This document shows, piece by piece, positions 47,373 to 58,458 of a stretch of DNA of 64,000 nt. The notes beneath the pieces are model-generated. The model made no database searches, was not told the origin of the DNA, and saw nothing but the letters and a program-made list of their open reading frames with translations. The translations under genes and the position numbers were made by a program. Within the stretch, counting starts at the first letter, position 1, and each line of letters opens with the position of its first letter. The DNA is from Fortiea contorta PCC 7126 (lineage in GTDB: Bacteria; Cyanobacteriota; Cyanobacteriia; Cyanobacteriales; Nostocaceae): the NCBI RefSeq assembly GCF_000332295.1, contig NZ_KB235930.1, forward strand, positions 124,895 through 188,894. The letters are read 5' to 3'.

Positions 47373-48163
47373 AGACGACCTCCTATTGATCACTAGCGCT
47401 TAACTGACCTAATTTTTCAGTCTGATACTAGTCAATGATTTAGATCACATCAAGAGACAGATCAAGATCACACCCACCAGAGATACTTACGCAAGATTAA
47501 CCTGCTTCTCTGATTTAGACAAGATCAAACTTTGCTTGCAAAATTTTAAAATTGCTGTGCCGACTTGTCTGCTTCACTCTTCACACCCTGGGACGCTTTG
47601 CTCTTTGCAGTAGTTCATTGCCCGTCTTGCTCAATCCGTAGAAACTTGACAAGCACTGGCTTTGCCGCGTTTACTTCTGTCTGCAATTTACTAGCTATAA
47701 CCTCTGGAAAAACAATGCTTCCCACTGTAAATATGTTCAAGATATTTTTTTCCAATCCGCCTTCTAAACACGAGACTTTACGTTGATTATTCCCCAAAAA
47801 ACAACCGTGTAAACTCGCACCGATATTTGCGCCCCTGAAGAATGCTTTTGGAATCAAAGTTGCTCAAATGCCCTTTTAGACTGCTTTTCAAGGTGTTTGT
47901 TCCCCAATCCTAATTCGCCGAAATTCATGAAAACCTATGATTCAAATCCGGCATCGGCTCACTTGTGATATACAAATTTCTTATATAACCTGACTCGTGT
48001 GCGTAAGTGTTTAGCACTGTGTTTCGGGCAATCTATCCAAGTCAAGTATACCTGTTCACATTTTTAATGTTGTATCAATGAATATTTTTGCTGAAAGAGA
48101 TTGCTTACTTCATAAAACTTTTGAATTTATTAAGTATTTTTACTTATAATTTCTAGAAAGAGG
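47373..48163. other. Gene-poor stretch with inverted ACTTACGCA ends
   Basis: 791 bases between the M23 gene and trmL. ACTTACGCA at 47485-47493 and its reverse complement at 48000-48008 bracket about 520 bp; the same 9-mer ends the MITE-like element at 59450-59559. Two overlapping frames on opposite strands (47565-47786 plus, 47615-47857 minus) have no recognisable similarity. It may be a decayed insertion element. The rest is AT-rich and presumably contains the M23 gene promoter. Confidence 0.45.
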
Positions 48164-48625
48164 CTACTGTAGGTAAGTTAACTGACGACGAGCTTCAAAT
48201 AATCCTACTGCTACACTCACGGATAGATTCAGGCTGCGAACTTGGGGTTGAGCCATGGGAATGTGGAGGGTGGTGTCACAAGCCGATAGCACTGCTGGAG
48301 ATAAGCCAGTGGTTTCGCTACCGAATAACAACCAGTCGCCGGATTGAAATCGAAATTCTAAATAATTCAAACTACCGCCCACACTAAATCCTAGTCGTCT
48401 ACCGCCTCGTTGTTGACGTAGGCTTTCAAAGGCTGTTAGGGACTCGTGATAGTGAAGTTTCACATAAGGCCAATAGTCTAAGCCGGCTCTTTTGAGGTAG
48501 CGATCGCTAATCTCAAACCCCAAAGGCCCCACCAAATGCAATTCTGTTCCCGTCGCCGCGCAGGTGCGGGCTATATTGCCTGTATTGGGAGGAATTTGTG
48601 GGTTGACTAGAACTACCTGCACCAT
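48164..48625 (-). CDS. trmL: tRNA (cytidine/uridine(34)-2'-O)-methyltransferase, TrmL-like SPOUT protein
   Basis: 153 residues from ATG 48625. Methylates the wobble ribose of tRNA-Leu isoacceptors. SPOUT knot motifs: VLVNPQIPPNTGNIARTCAA, LHLVGPLGFEISDRYLKRAG LDYW, LLFGSETTGLSP and IPMAQPQVRSLNLSVSVAVG. A TTG two codons upstream is also in frame. Short, lacks extra RNA-binding domain, as TrmL does. Confidence 0.93.
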   Translation of the reverse strand: MVQVVLVNPQIPPNTGNIARTCAATGTELHLVGPLGFEISDRYLKRAGLDYWPYVKLHYHESLTAFESLRQQRGGRRLGFSVGGSLNYLEFRFQSGDWLLFGSETTGLSPAVLSACDTTLHIPMAQPQVRSLNLSVSVAVGLFEARRQLTYLQ

Positions 48626-48907
48626 CGTCAAGGAAATAAATGTATTGTAGAAAACACTGTATCTACTTTACTAAATCTATATAGAGATAGAAGCTATCCA
48701 TAGGTTTTACTAATCAGACCCGAATTACCTCTATCGATTAGATTTTTTGAACAGATAAAGTATATCTGAAAGCTATATACCAAAGCAGTTTTCATCACTC
48801 TCAAGAAATATATTTGCTTTGTGAAGATGAGATTTCTTGATGTTTGATGAAAATTCCGTATATCCTCTGAGAAATCTACCATTAGTCAGAAGACACAGTA
48901 TGGGGTG

Positions 48908-50047
48908 TCATACCACCTGGGAAGAACACAATTTGTTTTCTAATTCGATTTCCCGTTCTTGGGTAGCAACGATCGCCTGAGTGATGACGCGCTGACAGTC
49001 GAATCCGACTGCGTGGAGTTGCAGCCATTGTTGGGCTTCATTACCTTCGCGGAGTATTTTGCGTAGGGGGGACAGGAAACAGCTAAAACCTTGTTGTTTA
49101 GCGATCGCCCAAACTTCCTGATACAGTTCCTCAATCCAATCTCTAGCGATGATGGTGCTGCCATCTTGCCAACGCTTGAGTTGGGCATCTAAACTGGCAG
49201 ATGCGGCTGCGGCTTCGTTTTCTGCCGTTAAGGTGACGAGTTCTGTAGGTGAGAGAGTGCTCTGAGTTAGAGGATCTATATTTGGTTGGTCAATTAGCTG
49301 TAACAGCCGCGCTTCTAAGAAAGCGGTAATGGCGAGTAAGGCTATGGGATCTGTAACCAAATCACAAATTCGCAATTCTAGACGATTCAAATCATAGGGA
49401 CGGCGATCGCCATTGGGGCGTACTGATGACCACAAATGGCGGACATTTTGCATTGTCCCGGCGGCTAGCTGTTCTTCTACCCATTGGATGTGGTGGGCGT
49501 GGCTGGCGAATAGGGGTACATGGGCGGGGGTTTGGGGAAAGATTCCCCAGCGAGTGGAGTGATAGCCTGTGGTTTGACTATCCAGAAATGGAGATGAGGC
49601 GCTGAGGGCTAGAAATAGGGGGGCTTCCACACGAATCACGCGACAGGCGCGCATCAGGAGTTCTGGATCGCTGATGCCAACATTGATGTGGACGCTGGCG
49701 GTGACTACTTTTGTGCCGTAGGTTTGTTCTATGTAGTCGTGGTAGGGGTTTGTGGGATCGGAGCGAAAAAAGCGATCGCTCCTCCCAAGAGATAAAGTAC
49801 TACCGGGAATTAAGGTATAGTTACCCAAACGCTGGATATAGTGTCGCAGTTGCCGACGTGGACTCAACAAAGCACACAACAACTGGTCGTAGTTATACAG
49901 CGGTTTAGTAATGTACTCCACATTGCGGCTATCAGGCTCCCGCACAAATCCATCTAAAGCCGAGACAATCTTGTCGGAGAGACCGACGATTTCACCTTGA
50001 GGTGTCCCAGTGTACATCTCAATCTCAAAGCCTTTCGTTAAGACCAC
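48908..50047 (-). CDS. gshA: Glutamate--cysteine ligase, cyanobacterial type
   Basis: 379 residues from GTG 50047 (VLTKGFEIEMYTGTPQGEIV). First enzyme of glutathione synthesis: ATP-dependent ligation of Glu and Cys. The FEIEMYTGTPQG start, SRNVEYITKPLYNYDQLLCA, LIPGSTLSLGRSDRFFRSDP, TASVHINVGI, RWGIFPQTPAHVPLFASHAH and RPYDLNRLELRICDLVTDPI are features of the cyanobacterial GshA group rather than the E. coli or plant forms. Confidence 0.93.
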   Translation of the reverse strand: MVLTKGFEIEMYTGTPQGEIVGLSDKIVSALDGFVREPDSRNVEYITKPLYNYDQLLCALLSPRRQLRHYIQRLGNYTLIPGSTLSLGRSDRFFRSDPTNPYHDYIEQTYGTKVVTASVHINVGISDPELLMRACRVIRVEAPLFLALSASSPFLDSQTTGYHSTRWGIFPQTPAHVPLFASHAHHIQWVEEQLAAGTMQNVRHLWSSVRPNGDRRPYDLNRLELRICDLVTDPIALLAITAFLEARLLQLIDQPNIDPLTQSTLSPTELVTLTAENEAAAASASLDAQLKRWQDGSTIIARDWIEELYQEVWAIAKQQGFSCFLSPLRKILREGNEAQQWLQLHAVGFDCQRVITQAIVATQEREIELENKLCSSQVV

Positions 50048-50088
50048 TTTGTTTTCCTCGCCTCTCCTAGTTTATAGATTGTATCGAA

Positions 50089-50271
50089 TTAGACGGTTTT
50101 TTGCACAGTTATTCTTGTTAAATCCCAGTTAAGAATCATTGAATTTATTGCTAAAAAGCCACTAATGTTTTCTTTGGTGTGGGGGTATTTATTGAGAAAG
50201 GTAGTATGAAAAATTTCCTCAATATATTGAGTTGTAATTTTACATAATCTACTGGAGTTAGAACTAGTCAT
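50089..50271 (-). CDS. Doubtful small ORF, 60 residues
   Basis: MTSSNSSRLCKITTQYIEEI continues to FLNKYPHTKENISGFLAINS; no Shine-Dalgarno, no recognised family. It lies between gshA and the three-gene helicase operon, same strand. Kept only because composition is not implausible. Confidence 0.22.
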   Translation of the reverse strand: MTSSNSSRLCKITTQYIEEIFHTTFLNKYPHTKENISGFLAINSMILNWDLTRITVQKTV

Positions 50272-50334
50272 AAAACATACTGAGAAGAAAATGTAGCAAA
50301 AAATGTTGCATATCCCAGCTTTACAAAATATTAC

Positions 50335-51561
50335 TCACTTACGTTTGTGCTTTGGCGCTTGTTTTTGCTGAATTTGGCTAGGAGGCGTAGTATGTTGCGA
50401 GAGGAATGTAGCAGGTGAATCACTATTGTGGGCGATATCGAGACGGAGAAATTGGGCCCATGCTTCAGTGTTGAGTAAATTACTGGCTGTTTCATAATTA
50501 TCAACAGCGATCGCGCCGATAACTTGACGCCATGCTATTTTTAGAGGCTCAACAAATATTTCTTCGCCAGAAATTTCATTCAACAAAGAAATAGCGGTTT
50601 TAAAAGTTCCTGAAATAGGAGACAAACTTTTTCTTTTTAATCCTTGAAGTACCACATTTAACCACACTGGTAGAAGCTCTAACCAGCTATTTTTTTGAAT
50701 AGTAGTGAGCGCTAGTTCTTCTTTACCCAAGACACACCAAATACATAGAGGTTCAATAGCTAATTGTGAATCACGGAGTTTTACAGCATTTATCCACAAT
50801 TGTTGAGCAATAAATTCCAGTATACTTGATGGTAATTTTAAGACTTGCTGATTTTTTCTGACTTCAATACTTAATTTATGATTAATTTCATCAAATATTA
50901 TAAAAAGCGATAAATTTTGACCAATATTATTGATTGGAGATAGTACCCGAAAAGCTGTAATAATCTTACCTGTTTCTGAATTATCGAACTCTAAATCAGA
51001 CCGCTGAATAATTTGCTTTAATTCCTCAAGGCTTAACGTGGAAATATCGCTAAGTTTATCATCAGTTTTCAAAAAAACTGCTGCATCGTTCTGGTTTATA
51101 GGAGTTTCATTTGCAGACTGAGATTGTAAAGTAATTTTTTCAGTTAAAGGGTCTGTGACAGCATATATTTGTATGGAGTAGGGAGCCTGTAACATAGTAC
51201 CTTTTTCATAAAAAGTTCGTCCTTCAGCGGTAACTGTAATTGGTGATTTAGCTGCTAAAGTTTGTAACTTTTGTAAATTAGAAATAGTACTGCGGACAAA
51301 TATAGGATCAAGCCCAAGTACAGATGCTAATTCATCTCCGCTGGGGGGTGGATCAAATTCAATTCCAGCGCGGATAATAAATTCTTCCAATACATTAAAT
51401 TTGCGTTGTTCTTGAACAGTTAATTCTATAATATTTTGACGCAAGTTGTAGTGGAATTGGCGCGCCATAATCACTGAAATATTAGAATTTTGTGATTCAA
51501 TTTCAGCTATCAATTTATGGAGATGCTCATCAATTGGTTTAGCAGAGGATGCGAGAAACAT
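50335..51561 (-). CDS. Unknown 408-residue protein, probable winged helix, partner of SF1 helicase
   Basis: Start ATG 51561 ([20 protein letters not shown]) lies inside the end of the helicase gene (23-base overlap) and has GGAGG eight bases upstream; the frame opens further at 51618 but inside the helicase. About residues 35-105 look like a winged helix: [40 protein letters not shown], then [16 protein letters not shown]. The middle is beta-rich ([20 protein letters not shown]), the C-terminal half helical ([20 protein letters not shown]), and the tail is basic ([11 protein letters not shown]). Not recognised as a known family. Translational coupling implies a stoichiometric role with the helicase. 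Confidence 0.75.
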   Translation of the reverse strand: MFLASSAKPIDEHLHKLIAEIESQNSNISVIMARQFHYNLRQNIIELTVQEQRKFNVLEEFIIRAGIEFDPPPSGDELASVLGLDPIFVRSTISNLQKLQTLAAKSPITVTAEGRTFYEKGTMLQAPYSIQIYAVTDPLTEKITLQSQSANETPINQNDAAVFLKTDDKLSDISTLSLEELKQIIQRSDLEFDNSETGKIITAFRVLSPINNIGQNLSLFIIFDEINHKLSIEVRKNQQVLKLPSSILEFIAQQLWINAVKLRDSQLAIEPLCIWCVLGKEELALTTIQKNSWLELLPVWLNVVLQGLKRKSLSPISGTFKTAISLLNEISGEEIFVEPLKIAWRQVIGAIAVDNYETASNLLNTEAWAQFLRLDIAHNSDSPATFLSQHTTPPSQIQQKQAPKHKRK

Positions 51562-54500
51562 CGATGAAACCTCCGTGATGGTTAACAATATCAGAAACCT
51601 GAGAATACATCTTGCCAACTTTACCGGGTTGCTGAGTAAACAAATCGTGACTTCCTACAATTATTAATAGTTCTTGGGCGCGGGAAAAAGCAACGTTAAC
51701 TCGTTCTGGTTTTTTAGCAAATCCCACATCGCCTCTATGATTATTGCGAACCATGCTGACAATTACAATAGGTCTTTCCATACCTTGAAATTGATCTACG
51801 GTTCCAGTGCGAATATGTAGTGAAGGGAAAAGTTCAGATTGCAAGCGTTCGTCAATTTTTCTGAGTTGAGCGCCGTAAAATGTAATCACAGCAATTTCTT
51901 TTTTAGGTTCACCATTAGCAACTCTAGAAGACCAAGTATTTTCAAATTGCTGACACAAATTTTCAATGACATCAATTTCGGGAATATTGAAAAATGAAGT
52001 TCCTTCACGCTGTTCTGTAAATTCGATTGTTTCTGACATTTTTATCCAAATCAGATGATGGTTTTGTTGAATAATATCACCTGCTAGATTATGGGCGCGT
52101 TTGGTGTCAGGTTCTAAAATTCCACATTCTAATTTACCATCATAAAACTGATTAATTGCGCCCATAATAAATGGATGCATTCGATATTGAGTGGTTAGCA
52201 TTTGCTTGATACTGTTATCAGCAGTTTCAAACTGCTTTTTAAAAAGAGATTCTTCTAAAAACTGCACTTCATCTCGTCCACTTCTCAGTGATTGAGCAAC
52301 TTCTTCTATGGTGCTAGTGTCAAGCATTGGTGGTAATTGTCGATGATCGCCCACCATGACTAGCTTTTTACCTTTTAAAGCGGGAATTAATAACTCTGGT
52401 GGTGTACACTTACTAACTTCGTCAATAATCACAACGTCAAAGGATTGAAATTCTTCTGAGAATTCTCTATTTGCTGCTTGTACACAGGTAATTCCGATGA
52501 CGTTGGCGTTGTCTAGATAAATACGTCTTAAATCGTGGCGATCGCTCTCTGTAGGGTTGCGTACCTTTGCAATCCAATCTTGCACAAAATTCTCATATCT
52601 ATTGATATAATTGTCTTCTTTTTGCAGTTCCTGTTTCCAAGTTTCAAACTGATTTTTAATCTTATATAACAAATCTATATTAAATAAATTTGTATCAGCC
52701 ATATCAGGCTTGAATTTAACAGGTATGATTTGCCATAATTCTTGCAACCAGTTTCTTTCTGCTCTTAAGTTTTCTGATAACAGTGGTTGTGTCAATTCGT
52801 GGATTTGTGTTTGTATTTGATTGAGAGCAACTCTAATCATTTCAACTTCTGTTGTGAGATTTTCACTATGCTCATTCAGAGAATTTTTAGTTGCAGCCAA
52901 CATTGCTAAATAATCTAATGAGGGAATTAATAGTTCTAGCTGATTTAAGTTACTTTTCCAAGACTGTACTTTTTGAGAAAACTCTTGTGGTTGTTCCCAA
53001 ATGTTGGATTGTTTATTGAGGTATTTTTCAGTCAATGTGCGTAATTTATCAGGTATATTCGGCTGTTGGTAAATTTTTTGCAAAATTTCTAAAACTCGTC
53101 CTAACTTTAAATTAGCATCTTGGCTTTCTTTTTCTACTTGAGTTTGGGCTGTGGATATTTGTTGTTGGGTAATTAGGCTTTGATCTAGTTCATTTAATTG
53201 TTTTTGTAGGTGTTGCAAATTTTGTTCAGCTTCGGTTTTAATATAGGCAACACACTTGCGCGCATTTGTCAGGATATGTTCTAATAACTCTTGTGTAATT
53301 CTGGTGAGAGTTGCATTGAGATTTTTGTTATCCCATGATTTACCATAAATTTGACGGATTCTCACCAAGAAAATCTGGGTATTTTCAACTAGCAATTTAC
53401 GCTGATTTTGGGTGAGTAATTGATAATTATTAAATTCTTGAAAAATTTGTTGCCATTGAGTGCGATCGCTATTTGATAAGATTATAGGTATCTGGCTAAA
53501 ATTTTGTTGTAAAAAGTGACTAAAATTATACTGCTTACCTCGTCTATCGCTAAAACCTCCCTCTGCTTCATAAGATAAGGCTTTGACTAAAAGCTCCCAT
53601 TCTGGCAAAATCAAACTGTAATTTTTTGGCACGATTGACAATTTTAATTTACTGGCGAACATTAACAATCCCAATGGTAACTGCACCATATTTTCTGTTA
53701 ATGGTTGTCCAGATTTATAACAATCACTTAATATTTGATATAACTCAGAAGCTGCGGTAGACTTCCATTCTGTCACTGCTTCAATAATATAATTAATTTC
53801 CCGTTGGCGATTTTCCCAACCGCGAATAGTTTGCTGTAAACTTTGTTGTTTGGTCAACAGTTGTTGATAATTTGTTTGTAATTGATTTAAATCGGTAGCA
53901 TTCTGTTGAAAAACCTGTGCTAAAGTTGCGACTTCTGACATAGCAAAAGCTGCAGTTTCCGCATCAGTCAATGCTGTTTTTAGTACAAAGATTTCTGTAA
54001 CTACTGTTTCCTGTAACCAAGCTGCTAGCCCAAATGCGCCGCATTCAGGGCGAACTAAACCTACTTCCTCAGTGTAGTTGATGGCTTGACGAACATTATA
54101 TAAAAAAGCTTTGACTTGATTGTTACCTTCTGTATATGTTTGCAGACGTGGTAGAAAGTTTTTAACTTCTAATGATTCCCAATTAATATTTGCTGGAGAA
54201 AGCAAGTGTTCAAAATCTGTTAAGAGAGATGCAATTTCTTTTTTATGAGTTAATTTATCAGTATAAGATGCTTCTTGATTTTTGAAGTTTGTCTCTAAAG
54301 CAATCTTAGTTTTTTGAAATTCTTCTTGTTGTTGATTGAATTGTTCTTCGACTTGGAGATAATCTGTGAATCTTGGAGACAATGCTAATAATTGACGGAA
54401 AAGTTGGATATTACCATGACGTTGCTGCAGATTATTTTCGCAGTCATGAGCAGTATTTTCTAACCATGTACCTATCACTTTTTCTTCTAAAAATGGCTGT

Positions 54501-56020
54501 CCTTCGTCTCCGACTTTCTCAGCGCGTCCCTTTCGTACAGCCCGAATTACAGGATTGTGAACTAATCGACTTAAGGCGTTATCTACAGCTAAATTTGCTT
54601 GAGAAGCGATGAGAGTACGTCCACCTCGTAAAGCAATTTGATAACAAATTTCAGCAATTACGGTTGTTTTACCTGTTCCTGGTGGCCCTTGAATGAGAAC
54701 AAGATCATCAGCTGCGAGTACGGTTTCTACTGCTGCTTTTTGTCCTGGATTAGCAGCAGATAATAATAAATCTTTTGGTTGTAATTGAATAGTTTTTTTA
54801 ATTGGTCTTGCTTGGGAAGCATCAAATAAAAAATTACCCAAATAAGGGTTTTGAGTGCGTCCGTTATTTAAATCTTCTAAAGCTTTTTTCTTGCGCTGAA
54901 TTTGTTGGATGTCACCAACAGCTTCAAAACATAAAAAACCAATATTTGGTAACTGATAACGTTCAGTAGCAATATAATCAGCTAATTCCCGTTCTAGCCG
55001 TAAATTAATTAGACAACGTTGAGAGTCAATACCGATAATCGACCCTAATTGACGACCATTATACCAATTTTTTCCTACAGGAGCAGTTTCAAAAAGTTTT
55101 AAATCATCGTTTTTAGCTCGTTGTACTCGTTCCCAAAAATTCTTGACTTCTAAAGCATTTTCACGGGAGCCGTCAAGGGTGGCGGAGGTAACATTAATTT
55201 CTAAAATAACTTGTCTTTTAGAAACATATTTATAACCACTGTAAGCTACGCAAAACTGACGTGCTTTGGCAATATTTTCTTCAATTTGTAAAAAAGCTTT
55301 CCAAGCCTTGAGTTGGTCTTCTGTGGGTATATTATCCCCACAAACTGGCATACTTGCTATGCGTGTTAATGCTTTAAAGGGAATATCAATATGATGTTGG
55401 TGATTCGGACATAAACGCAAGCGATAAGCTGCTCTATAAGCATCAGCACTACCTTTTGAAAGTGGTAGCAATTGAATTGATAATATTTTTAAACCACCCT
55501 TGCCATTTTTTTGCACTGCGGCTTTAAATCCTAGGGTTTTTCCTAACTTTCTGAGTCTGATAGGTAATTGGGAATCATCTCTATCTGTAGCTATTGTCAG
55601 TTCCCAAATTTCTTCTCCTGGATCTTTTCCCGCACCCTGACGACTGATATAAAATAAACAAGCTTGTTTACCAACACATTCAAACATGAGTTCATGAGCA
55701 CGTTCTCGCCGCTCTTGAAAATCAGTATAAGATTCTAGTGTAGATTGTCCTTCAAGATGGCGAATCAAACTATCAATTGATGAATTGATCAGTCCATAAC
55801 CCCAATCTTCTACATCTGTTTTTTTCTTGGCAGAATTTTTAGATGTGGTGGATGTTTTTTGAGTGACTGTGATGATAACTTCTGCTTCTGCTTGAGAGAT
55901 GGTGCTGCTGGGACTTTTAGCGGTGATGTTAAGTTGTTCACAAATTGCTAATATTTTTTTGCTGTCTAAATTCAGTTGTTTTGATAATTCATAAATTCTA
56001 ATTTTGGTGTTATTCATCAT
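51539..56020 (-). CDS. Giant Upf1-like SF1 helicase with IF2-N-like N-terminus and coiled-coil insertion
   Basis: About 1,493 residues from ATG 56020 (a second ATG follows directly; TTG 56041 would overlap the previous gene). Residues ~5-50 ([36 protein letters not shown]) match the IF2 N-terminal module. Next ~390 residues are an unrecognised domain ([20 protein letters not shown]). Helicase motifs: Walker [17 protein letters not shown] (~443-453), Ia [18 protein letters not shown], then ~700 residues of mostly coiled-coil, motif [19 protein letters not shown] (~1,200), [31 protein letters not shown] and [39 protein letters not shown]. Upf1/Dna2/SMUBP2-like ATPase on RNA or DNA. Second gene of the operon. 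Confidence 0.87.
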   Translation of the reverse strand: MMNNTKIRIYELSKQLNLDSKKILAICEQLNITAKSPSSTISQAEAEVIITVTQKTSTTSKNSAKKKTDVEDWGYGLINSSIDSLIRHLEGQSTLESYTDFQERRERAHELMFECVGKQACLFYISRQGAGKDPGEEIWELTIATDRDDSQLPIRLRKLGKTLGFKAAVQKNGKGGLKILSIQLLPLSKGSADAYRAAYRLRLCPNHQHHIDIPFKALTRIASMPVCGDNIPTEDQLKAWKAFLQIEENIAKARQFCVAYSGYKYVSKRQVILEINVTSATLDGSRENALEVKNFWERVQRAKNDDLKLFETAPVGKNWYNGRQLGSIIGIDSQRCLINLRLERELADYIATERYQLPNIGFLCFEAVGDIQQIQRKKKALEDLNNGRTQNPYLGNFLFDASQARPIKKTIQLQPKDLLLSAANPGQKAAVETVLAADDLVLIQGPPGTGKTTVIAEICYQIALRGGRTLIASQANLAVDNALSRLVHNPVIRAVRKGRAEKVGDEGQPFLEEKVIGTWLENTAHDCENNLQQRHGNIQLFRQLLALSPRFTDYLQVEEQFNQQQEEFQKTKIALETNFKNQEASYTDKLTHKKEIASLLTDFEHLLSPANINWESLEVKNFLPRLQTYTEGNNQVKAFLYNVRQAINYTEEVGLVRPECGAFGLAAWLQETVVTEIFVLKTALTDAETAAFAMSEVATLAQVFQQNATDLNQLQTNYQQLLTKQQSLQQTIRGWENRQREINYIIEAVTEWKSTAASELYQILSDCYKSGQPLTENMVQLPLGLLMFASKLKLSIVPKNYSLILPEWELLVKALSYEAEGGFSDRRGKQYNFSHFLQQNFSQIPIILSNSDRTQWQQIFQEFNNYQLLTQNQRKLLVENTQIFLVRIRQIYGKSWDNKNLNATLTRITQELLEHILTNARKCVAYIKTEAEQNLQHLQKQLNELDQSLITQQQISTAQTQVEKESQDANLKLGRVLEILQKIYQQPNIPDKLRTLTEKYLNKQSNIWEQPQEFSQKVQSWKSNLNQLELLIPSLDYLAMLAATKNSLNEHSENLTTEVEMIRVALNQIQTQIHELTQPLLSENLRAERNWLQELWQIIPVKFKPDMADTNLFNIDLLYKIKNQFETWKQELQKEDNYINRYENFVQDWIAKVRNPTESDRHDLRRIYLDNANVIGITCVQAANREFSEEFQSFDVVIIDEVSKCTPPELLIPALKGKKLVMVGDHRQLPPMLDTSTIEEVAQSLRSGRDEVQFLEESLFKKQFETADNSIKQMLTTQYRMHPFIMGAINQFYDGKLECGILEPDTKRAHNLAGDIIQQNHHLIWIKMSETIEFTEQREGTSFFNIPEIDVIENLCQQFENTWSSRVANGEPKKEIAVITFYGAQLRKIDERLQSELFPSLHIRTGTVDQFQGMERPIVIVSMVRNNHRGDVGFAKKPERVNVAFSRAQELLIIVGSHDLFTQQPGKVGKMYSQVSDIVNHHGGFIDVSRILC

Positions 56021-56037
56021 GGTGAAGAAATATGATA

Positions 56038-56955
56038 TCAAACTGTATATTGATGATAAACTTCATTGGCAGCCCGATGTAGTAGAGAATGACGCCAAAC
56101 TAAAGATTTTATATCATCAGCATAGCCACCACCAATCACACAAGCCACTGGATAACCTGCTGTGACACAGGTAGTTAAAACCTGCATTTCTCGACGATAA
56201 ATTCCTGTGTCAGTTAAAGCTAATTTTCCCAGACGATCGCCTATATGAGTATCCACACCTGCATCATAAAATATTAAGTCTGGTTGGACTGTAGATAATA
56301 AATTTGGTAAATATCTTGCTAAGGTTTGTAAATAGTCATCATCCTCCATACCCACAGGTAACGGTACATCTAAATCACTTTTTTGTTTAGTACCAGGAAA
56401 ATTGACTTCGCAATGCATCGAAAAAGTAAAAACACTATCGTCTTCTTGAAAAATAAAAGCTGTTCCATCACCTTGATGAACATCTAAATCTAAAATCAAT
56501 ATTTTCTCAACCAGTCCCATTGTTTGTAAAACACGAGAAGCGATCGCTATATCATTGAAAATACAAAAACCAGATCCATAACTGGGAAAAGCATGATGAG
56601 TTCCACCAGCAGTATTACAAGCTAAACCATGACTCAGCGCTAGCTTGGCAGTCAGTATCGTACCACCAACTGCCACACAAGTACGATTTGCCAAGGCTGG
56701 ACTCCAAGGTAAACCAATCCTCCGCTGTGCCTTGGCGTCTAAGGTGCCTTTACAGTATGCTTGCACATATTCTGGAGTGTGAACTAACTCAATCAACTCT
56801 GGTGACGGCGATTCTGGGGTGTGAAACTGTTCAATTTGCGCTACCCCATCACCTATCAGCAATTCATAGAGTAGGCGAAATTTAGACATCGGGAAGCGAT
56901 GCCCTGGGGGCAGTGGTGCAATATAATCTGGGTGATAAATGATTGGCAAATCCAT
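56038..56955 (-). CDS. Histone-deacetylase-family (arginase-fold) zinc deacetylase
   Basis: 305 residues from ATG 56955 ([20 protein letters not shown]). Catalytic elements are complete: His120-His121 in [20 protein letters not shown], zinc ligands Asp158/His160 in [14 protein letters not shown] and Asp240 in [10 protein letters not shown], and the transition-state Tyr278 in [10 protein letters not shown]. Bacterial members (AcuC, polyamine or acyl-lysine deacetylases) act on acetylated amines. Its stop is 17 bases before the helicase ATG, so the two are one transcript. The real substrate, perhaps an acetyl-lysine on a protein, is unknown. Confidence 0.92.
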   Translation of the reverse strand: MDLPIIYHPDYIAPLPPGHRFPMSKFRLLYELLIGDGVAQIEQFHTPESPSPELIELVHTPEYVQAYCKGTLDAKAQRRIGLPWSPALANRTCVAVGGTILTAKLALSHGLACNTAGGTHHAFPSYGSGFCIFNDIAIASRVLQTMGLVEKILILDLDVHQGDGTAFIFQEDDSVFTFSMHCEVNFPGTKQKSDLDVPLPVGMEDDDYLQTLARYLPNLLSTVQPDLIFYDAGVDTHIGDRLGKLALTDTGIYRREMQVLTTCVTAGYPVACVIGGGYADDIKSLVWRHSLLHRAANEVYHQYTV

Positions 56956-57241
56956 ATTATTTATTGTGAACTATTCTGCGGTAATCCCCAATTTTTAGAC
57001 AATTCTGTTAGCGATCGCTTTATTCTCTCTCAACCAGATGCGACACCACAAAAAACTTTCATTAGTTACCAGGAGCGCTAACAAGGTAAAGTTTTCCAGG
57101 TTCCCTAAATATTCAAGCGATGAAATTGCTCACCCAATCGATTATGATACTAAATTGGTGAGTCTGATTTCAAAATCAGCATAAAAAAAGGGAAGCATCT
57201 GATACCCAGCCTTCATCTCTACCTTTTAATTACGAATTAAT

Positions 57242-58261
57242 ATGATCCAATGGATTCTGCCAATTGTGTTTATCCTCGCTGGCTTACTTGCGGGAATAAT
57301 TGGTGAAAAAGTTATCTTTAAAAAGCTAAAAATATTTGTTATTAAAAAACAAATTCCGGGGAGTGATATCATCTTTCAATCTCTGCATCGCATGACTTTT
57401 ATTTGGTTAGCGATCGCTGGCTTTTTTTGGGCGATTCTTACCTCTCCTCTCAAACCAGATGTTGCAGATGTATTGCAAAAAATTCTGACAATTATTCTGC
57501 TATATTCAATCACTCTCGTCTTAGCTAGATTATCTGCTGGTTTTGTCAGTTTATTTATTCACAAAACCTCTGGTGTTTCCGCTTCTCTGCTTTCTAATCT
57601 AGCAAAATCTGCTGTATTAGTTTTAGGTGCACTCATCCTTTTACAAACACTAGGTGTGCAAATCACACCGTTAATTACAACTTTAGGAATTAGCGGTTTA
57701 GCAGTAGGTTTAGCGTTAAAAGATACTCTAGAAAATTTATTTTCTGGCTTCTATTTAATTATTTCTCAACAAGTGAGAACCGGAGATTACGTCAAACTTG
57801 AAGCCAATCACGAAGGATACGTTACAGATATTTCTTGGCGACATACAACTATCAAAGAACTGTCTAACAATGTGATTATTGTCCCTAATTCTAAGCTAGC
57901 TTCAGCAATTTTCACCAATTATCATCTACCAGTTAAAGAAATCACCCTGACAATTAATGTCGGTGTAGATTATGAAAGTGACCTAGAACAAGTAGAAAGT
58001 GTGACTGTCGAAGTTGCAAAAGAAGTTATGCAAGAGATTGCACCAGAATTAATCGCTAATGAACCATACATTAGATTTCATAAATTTGGTGACTTTAGCA
58101 TAGATTTTACACTTTACATGCGCGTCAACGAATTTTTTGATCAACGCATAGGCAAACATCTATTTATTAAAAAATTACACAAACGTTATCAACAAGAAGG
58201 AATTAAAATCCCCTTTCCTTCCAGAGAATTATATATGCAGGAGAATCCGACTAAAACTTAA
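57242..58261 (+). CDS. Small-conductance mechanosensitive channel (MscS family)
   Basis: 339 residues. Four hydrophobic segments (about 5-22, 50-66, 78-100 and 122-145), then the pore-lining TM3 with TLGISGLAVGLALKDTLENL (Gly/Ala-packed helix) and the beta domain (GDYVKLEANHEGYVTDISWR, NNVIIVPNSKLASAIFTN). Opens under membrane tension to release osmolytes. Longer N-terminus than E. coli MscS. Divergent from the HDAC gene; the 286-base gap holds both promoters. Confidence 0.93.
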   Translation: MIQWILPIVFILAGLLAGIIGEKVIFKKLKIFVIKKQIPGSDIIFQSLHRMTFIWLAIAGFFWAILTSPLKPDVADVLQKILTIILLYSITLVLARLSAGFVSLFIHKTSGVSASLLSNLAKSAVLVLGALILLQTLGVQITPLITTLGISGLAVGLALKDTLENLFSGFYLIISQQVRTGDYVKLEANHEGYVTDISWRHTTIKELSNNVIIVPNSKLASAIFTNYHLPVKEITLTINVGVDYESDLEQVESVTVEVAKEVMQEIAPELIANEPYIRFHKFGDFSIDFTLYMRVNEFFDQRIGKHLFIKKLHKRYQQEGIKIPFPSRELYMQENPTKT

Positions 58262-58458
58262 CATTCAACATCTAAATTTTCTCTTCCACTTCATCCACAG
58301 ATAAGCTCATAGAAAATCTCGGTTTTGAGTTGGTTGGGAGTAATGGTCATAAAAACAAGACCTCAACTCAGTGGTAATAGATTAAAAATAACATTTTTTC
58401 TGGACTTTTCACATCTCAGAAATATTACTATAAAAACAATACTTTAGGAATCATAATA

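Noticed and set aside
47565-47857. Two opposite-strand ORFs in the gene-poor stretch
   Set aside because: They overlap each other, lack ribosome sites and recognisable motifs, and lie between inverted ACTTACGCA ends; probably decayed DNA.
50335-50347. Frameshift or truncation of the 408-residue protein
   Set aside because: The basic tail KHKRK and clean stop give no sign of truncation; no second fragment is visible downstream.
54373-54612. Plus-strand 79-codon ORF in the helicase gene
   Set aside because: Antisense to an intact coiled-coil coding frame; no ribosome site.
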